Source: Deltaproteobacteria bacterium (lineage in GTDB: Bacteria; Desulfobacterota; Desulfobacteria; Desulfobacterales; JAFDDL01). From it: a stretch of DNA of 11,757 bases. Shown here in pieces: positions 8,552 through 11,757 of the stretch. The translations under genes and the position numbers were made by a program. Under the pieces are notes generated by a model. It worked only from the letters and a program-made list of their open reading frames with translations. It made no database searches and was not told where the DNA came from. Location of the stretch: the NCBI GenBank assembly GCA_019310865.1, contig JAFDDL010000187.1:1-11757 (forward strand). The letters are read 5' to 3'. Numbering within the stretch: the first letter of the stretch is position 1; the number at the start of each line of letters is the position of its first letter.

Positions 8552-8593
8552 TGGTAGTTGTGGGTAGCATGTAGGTAGTTGTGGGTGGCATGG
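8552..8593. repeat. Two tandem 21-base copies (GGTAGTTGTGGGTRGCATG)
   Basis: The 21-base unit at 8552-8572 recurs at 8573-8593, with GGTAGTTGTGGGT identical and a single A/G change in the following GGGTAGCATG/GGGTGGCATG part. Function is unknown; it could be an operator pair or simple slippage. Confidence 0.8.
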
Positions 8594-8687
8594 ACAAAGT
8601 GTACAAAAACGATACCGTTTCTAATTTTTACGTTTTCTCAACAACGTTATATACGCACTCCCCCTCTTCCACTTTTGGAAAGATAAG

Positions 8688-8737
8688 TAAGGTGTCCCCG
8701 AAATTCCCCGAAATTCCTAAGGTGTCCCCGAAATTCC
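8688..8737. repeat. Direct repeat TAAGGTGTCCCCGAAATTCC, with partial third copy
   Basis: The identical 20-base phrase occurs at 8688-8707 and 8718-8737, and the ten bases between them (8708-8717) repeat its CCGAAATTCC end, giving a 30-base period. From memory, GGTGTCCCCG(A/G)AATTCC phrases are scattered through intergenic DNA of deltaproteobacteria and often lie near IS200-like REP-associated transposases. No such transposase gene is in this window. Confidence 0.85.
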
Positions 8738-8796
8738 TTTCCTACGCGAGCCCTGATATCTGGAAGTGACGAGGACCCGTTTCATAGTGTTCATAC

Positions 8797-9921
8797 CTAT
8801 TTTTTTAACGCCAGCTGCTTTAAGATCTCTATATAAAATCTTGCGGCAGTCTGGCCGCCAATACCGTGCGTGTCGTAGGCAGGCGCCATGCAGCAAATAT
8901 CAAAACCGGCCAGGTCCAGGTTTGCCGTAATCATGGCGATGGAGTCCCTTACGTCATACGCATGCAGTGCATACGGCTCGGGCCAACGCATTGCCGGAAA
9001 GGAGATCGGATCCATGGAGTCCGCATCCAGCGTCACGTAGGTTCTGGCGGTGTCCTTGCCGGCGATCTCGATGGCCTGCTCGGTAACGGCCTTTAACCCC
9101 TGCTCTTTCACATCGCTGTAAGTGAAAACCTTAATCCCCAGCATGTCCATAATCTCGACCATCTCACGGAAATTGGTATCGCCGCCGCCCGGTCCGATCA
9201 TGGCAACATTGGACGGATCGATATTGCATTCATCGAGCATTTTATACAGCGCATTCCCGGGGTTGGGACGACTCATTTCCGTTTCCGGATAGGGCAAATC
9301 ACCACCGTAGAAATTGTCATAATGGCGATCATACCAGATAACGCCCATCTTCCCTTGGGTGTTATCGGATATTGCCTTTGCAACGCAATGGGGAATTGAG
9401 TGATCCCCACCGAAAACCAGGGGGATGGCGCCGCCTTTTACAATATCACAGGCTTTCAGATAAGCCCTGTTCAAAGACGTTTCCGGATCGTAATCTTTCA
9501 TTTCTACGTTTCCGTAATCGGCAACCTTTATCAGCGAACCCATGTTAAAATCATCCGATACTTCCGGAAAAAAACTGACATTGGGATCCAGTAGGGCGGC
9601 ATACTGCCAGGACCATCGGCGAATATAATCCGGTGCTTCATAGGTGCCGGTTCGCAGCTCGTAATCATCTTTGAAATGACCGTCTCTGGCGCCACATGTT
9701 GTAAAGAAACCCGAACCGGAACCGACCCACCCCTCCCAGGGGATACCCAAAAATGCCGCGTCCAGCCCCACAAGGTGTTCAGGCCGGTATGCGATCACAC
9801 AGTTCATAAACGACGGCACATCACTGTGGATTCTGTTTTGATCAAGTAGCCCACCGTCGGCAGGCTTGGCAATTCTCATCGTTATTTCCAGCCACTTGTC
9901 TTTCTGTTCTTTTGTCAGCAT
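8797..9921 (-). CDS. Arginase/agmatinase-fold ureohydrolase-like protein, atypical pocket
   Basis: A 374-residue member of the ureohydrolase fold, whose known members use a two-manganese centre to hydrolyse a guanidino or formimino C-N bond. Seen, numbered from the ATG at 9921: GGDHS with H174, D198-R-H200-Y-D202, and LDADSMDP with D299 and D301. All six metal ligands are therefore kept. Two substrate features are not: the PGTGTPEPGG-type loop after the last metal motif reads FPAMRWPEPYALH, and the glutamate that binds guanidinium in arginase (D-x-x-E-x-x-P) is C344 in DICCMAP. The protein is also longer than usual (about 300-320), with extra N-terminal sequence around GARDGHFKDDYELRTGTYE. 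The ATG at 9921 has GTGAGG six bases upstream; a GTG at 9933 lacks a site. It lies 52 bases after the aminotransferase gene and is probably cotranscribed with it. The substrate is unknown. Confidence 0.85.
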   Translation of the reverse strand: MLTKEQKDKWLEITMRIAKPADGGLLDQNRIHSDVPSFMNCVIAYRPEHLVGLDAAFLGIPWEGWVGSGSGFFTTCGARDGHFKDDYELRTGTYEAPDYIRRWSWQYAALLDPNVSFFPEVSDDFNMGSLIKVADYGNVEMKDYDPETSLNRAYLKACDIVKGGAIPLVFGGDHSIPHCVAKAISDNTQGKMGVIWYDRHYDNFYGGDLPYPETEMSRPNPGNALYKMLDECNIDPSNVAMIGPGGGDTNFREMVEIMDMLGIKVFTYSDVKEQGLKAVTEQAIEIAGKDTARTYVTLDADSMDPISFPAMRWPEPYALHAYDVRDSIAMITANLDLAGFDICCMAPAYDTHGIGGQTAARFYIEILKQLALKK

Positions 9922-9927
9922 TATTAA

Positions 9928-9933
9928 CCTCAC
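9928..9933 (-). promoter_or_regulatory. Ribosome binding site deciding the ureohydrolase-like start
   Basis: The minus strand reads GTGAGG, six bases before the ATG at 9921. It overlaps the alternative in-frame GTG at 9933, which itself has no upstream purine-rich site, so the shorter start is preferred. Confidence 0.6.
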
Positions 9934-9973
9934 TTTAAGATTTCTGATTGGGACTTTTTTTGTCCATTAAAAA

Positions 9974-11335
9974 TTAGAATAAAGTACTATCGCTTGTATC
10001 CCCTGACTGCATTTCTTCTGCAAAATCTTTCATGGCACCATCGGCGCGCTTCAGGGCCTCATCCACATCTGCTTCCGTGTGAGCAGCTGAAGTAAAAAAT
10101 CGAACCACCGAAATAATGCCGTGGTTGTAAAGGTGGGTGCTATACAGACCGCTTGTGGCAAGCCCGGGCCCCAGACCGTCCTCGTTGTTGATGATTTTCT
10201 TCTTCTCGGTAACAGTAAAATCCCAGATGGCCGGGTATCCCTGGAGCAGCAGATCATGGCCGTATTTTTTCCCGATTTCTTCCATACCGGCCTTCAGCTT
10301 ATAGCCAAGGTTATCTATTTCTTTGTAAACAGCACCGTCGTTTCTTTCCAGTTCCTCGATGGTGGCGATAACGGCTGCCATGGCCAGGGGGTGGCCATTA
10401 TAAGTGCCGGCGCACAGCACATCGGTTCGGGTCACCACATCCATGACCTCCCGCTTTCCGCAAAATGCGGAAACCGGGAAGCCACCACCCAGTGCCTTTG
10501 CCAGTACCGTGATATCCGGCGTCACGCCGAAATGCGCCTGGGCGCCGCCGAGCCCCATTCGGAAACCGGTCAGGACTTCGTCAAAAATCAACACGACCCC
10601 ATACTCGGTGCAAAGCTTGCGAACGCCTTCCAGATATCCCGGTTCCGGCAGGCATCCGAACCAGTTGGTCATAACGGGCTCCATGATCACCGCCGCGATA
10701 TCATGGCCGAATTTTGCGAATAGCTTCTCAAGTGCCGGCAGATCGTTCCACTCGATCATGTAGATGCTGTCCAGCGCATTTTTTTCGCGTCCTGCCGTGT
10801 TGGCCATCTGCGTGAAAATATCATCCTCGCGCTCTCCGTGAACCGCCACTGGATTTTCCGGATCGGTAACAATACCGCCTACGATACTGTCCGCACCGCC
10901 GTGATAATGTCCTGCAAACCGAACCACCATATTGCGCCCCGTATACCCCCGGGCAACCCGCAGGGCATGGAGGTTTGCTTCCGTGCCGGAACAAGCAAAC
11001 CGGACCAGTTCTGCCGAAGGAATGTGCTCGCATACTTTTTCAGCGGCTTTGATCATCAGATCATTGGACGGTGCACAGTAGAGCCGGCGGGCCTGCTTTT
11101 CAATGGATTGCATTAAGTGCTTGTTGTCGTTGCCTAAAAAAGCAGGTCCGTAGCTGAGGTCGTAATCGATGTATTCCTTTCCGTCCACGTCCCAGATCCT
11201 GGCCCCCTTGCCGTGGCTCATATAGATCGGTTTATGGCCCTCGCTTTTTCTGAAATTGCTCATCACACCGCCCGGAATTACCTGCCGGGCTCTTTCAAAT
11301 AGCTGGTCGGATTTTGTCTTTTTGTCGTTTTCCAT
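9974..11335 (-). CDS. Class III aminotransferase, glutamate-1-semialdehyde aminomutase-like
   Basis: A 453-residue pyridoxal-phosphate enzyme of the class III (fold type I) aminotransferases, closest in look to the HemL group. Seen: GPAFLGN at 63-69, SGTEANLHALRVARGYTGR (116-134), the GHYHG cofactor-stacking motif (142-146), EPVMTNWFGCLP from 219, FDEVLTGFR with D252 pairing the cofactor nitrogen, AKALGGGFPVSAF with the Schiff-base lysine K280, and GTYNGHPLAMAA from 310. HemL itself usually has GTLSGNP in the last motif and about 430 residues. With a ureohydrolase-like gene 52 bases downstream and a 2-oxoacid dehydrogenase gene upstream, a catabolic amine or amino-acid transaminase or aminomutase is more likely than tetrapyrrole synthesis. 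The ATG at 11335 has AAGGA six bases upstream. The amine substrate cannot be told. Confidence 0.9.
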   Translation of the reverse strand: MENDKKTKSDQLFERARQVIPGGVMSNFRKSEGHKPIYMSHGKGARIWDVDGKEYIDYDLSYGPAFLGNDNKHLMQSIEKQARRLYCAPSNDLMIKAAEKVCEHIPSAELVRFACSGTEANLHALRVARGYTGRNMVVRFAGHYHGGADSIVGGIVTDPENPVAVHGEREDDIFTQMANTAGREKNALDSIYMIEWNDLPALEKLFAKFGHDIAAVIMEPVMTNWFGCLPEPGYLEGVRKLCTEYGVVLIFDEVLTGFRMGLGGAQAHFGVTPDITVLAKALGGGFPVSAFCGKREVMDVVTRTDVLCAGTYNGHPLAMAAVIATIEELERNDGAVYKEIDNLGYKLKAGMEEIGKKYGHDLLLQGYPAIWDFTVTEKKKIINNEDGLGPGLATSGLYSTHLYNHGIISVVRFFTSAAHTEADVDEALKRADGAMKDFAEEMQSGDTSDSTLF

Positions 11336-11513
11336 TTAACTTCCTTTTTCCATACATGAAGTCGAATAGCGGGCCCAGACACGCGTTGGCATCTTCGCTA
11401 TAATGAAATCCCATCTGGAATATCAATTTCATTGAGATGATTCTTTTCAAATTCCGCCACGCGATCTACCGTCCGGATCCACTCATAAAAAAGGTATTTC
11501 GTTTGTCCGTGCT

Positions 11514-11757
11514 TTATCCTTTTAATGCTGTTTTTACCGCTTCAATAATCCGTCCTTCGCTGGGGATGAATTCATTTTCCAGCACCGATGAAAATGGAAT
11601 GGGACAAAAGGGGCCGCCGACCCGGATGATCGGTGCATCAAGATACTCAATGGCTTCTTCAGCAACCATCGCTGAAATCTCCGATGCACTCCCTGCGAAT
11701 TTGACCTCTTCGCTGACGATAACCAGTCGGTGCGTTTTTCTCTCGGATGCTAGAATC
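11514..11757 (-). CDS. 2-oxoacid dehydrogenase E1 component beta subunit, C-terminal fragment
   Basis: The last 80 residues of a protein cut by the window end. Seen: RLVIVSEEVKFAGSASEISA followed by EEAIEYLDAPIIRVGGPFCP, then IPFSSVLENEFIPSEGRIIEAV and a TAA at 11514-11516. This is the transketolase C-terminal domain of E1 beta subunits in pyruvate, branched-chain or acetoin dehydrogenase complexes, which decarboxylate a 2-oxoacid (or cleave acetoin) with thiamine diphosphate and hand the acyl group to lipoyl E2. The alpha subunit usually lies just upstream, here beyond the window. It shares strand with the aminotransferase gene, 178 bases away, and may belong to the same operon. Which 2-oxoacid is used cannot be decided from this part. 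Confidence 0.9.
   Translation of the reverse strand, partial: ILASERKTHRLVIVSEEVKFAGSASEISAMVAEEAIEYLDAPIIRVGGPFCPIPFSSVLENEFIPSEGRIIEAVKTALKG

Larger units (their letters stand above)
8309..8796. other. 488-base intergenic region with short direct repeats
   Basis: No gene is convincing here. The first part (8309-8330) is the leader of the transketolase-like gene. The middle (about 8380-8460) is AT-rich and may hold its promoter. TGGCT/AGCCA at 8465-8480 could form a weak 5-bp stem. Two direct-repeat sets follow at 8552-8593 and 8688-8737, described separately. The length and repeats suggest that the transketolase-like gene has its own promoter instead of being read through from the ureohydrolase-like gene. 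Confidence 0.6.

Noticed and set aside
8688..8737. Possible CRISPR array
   Set aside because: There are only two full copies, the ten-base 'spacer' is itself part of the repeat, and no cas genes are present.
8581..8769. 62-residue plus-strand frame containing KVSPKFPEIPKVSPKF
   Set aside because: Its repeats are only the translation of the intergenic DNA repeat, it has no ribosome site, and it resembles no family.
10121..10723. 200-residue plus-strand frame opposite the aminotransferase
   Set aside because: The minus strand carries a full set of pyridoxal-phosphate motifs over the same bases; the plus-strand text is a shadow with no recognisable domain.
9974..11335. Assignment as hemL (glutamate-1-semialdehyde aminomutase of haem synthesis)
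   Set aside because: GTYNGHP replaces GTLSGNP, the protein is longer than usual, and the neighbours are catabolic with no other tetrapyrrole genes, so only the family is named.

Overview
The window looks like part of the chromosome of an anaerobic, metabolically versatile bacterium, most likely a sulfate-reducer-type deltaproteobacterium (Desulfobacterota). This is an inference from gene content and style: a corrinoid protein beside a uroporphyrinogen-decarboxylase-family (UroD) methyltransferase, a large MalT-like LuxR regulator, strong AAGGAG ribosome binding sites, and GGTGTCCCCGAAATTCC-type intergenic repeats. No rRNA, tRNA, CRISPR array, transposase or phage gene was seen.

Left block (26-2900, all minus strand). 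Read in transcription order it holds a 65-residue protein of unknown function, a 212-residue corrinoid protein, a 389-residue UroD-family methyltransferase and, after a 98-base gap, an NAD-type short-chain dehydrogenase. The first three are tightly spaced (13-base overlap, then a 3-base gap) and look like a corrinoid methyl-transfer operon. No activating ATPase and no second methyltransferase lie in the window. A 381-base divergent spacer separates this block from a MalT-like regulator on the plus strand (3282-5889). The regulator's two halves lie in different frames, and about 25 residues seem to be missing at the junction, so it is called a pseudogene or, less likely, a sequencing error.

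Right block (5954-11757, all minus strand). In transcription order: the C-terminus of a 2-oxoacid dehydrogenase E1 beta subunit (cut by the window end), a glutamate-1-semialdehyde-aminomutase-like class III aminotransferase, an arginase/agmatinase-fold ureohydrolase with an unusual substrate pocket, a 488-base spacer with two sets of short direct repeats, and a long (784-residue) transketolase-like thiamine diphosphate enzyme. The transketolase gene is convergent with the regulator, and an imperfect hairpin sits between their stop codons.

Possible logic (inference): the right block resembles a catabolic module in which a C-N hydrolase frees an amine, an aminotransferase turns it into a carbonyl compound, and thiamine diphosphate enzymes process the carbon skeleton. 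The left block would move a methyl group from a substrate through a corrinoid protein. Whether the two blocks serve one substrate cannot be told from the sequence. The best candidate for undescribed biochemistry is the ureohydrolase-like protein. It keeps all metal ligands but lacks the guanidinium-binding glutamate and the PGTGTPEPGG loop, and it sits in an uncommon setting with the aminotransferase and two thiamine diphosphate enzymes.
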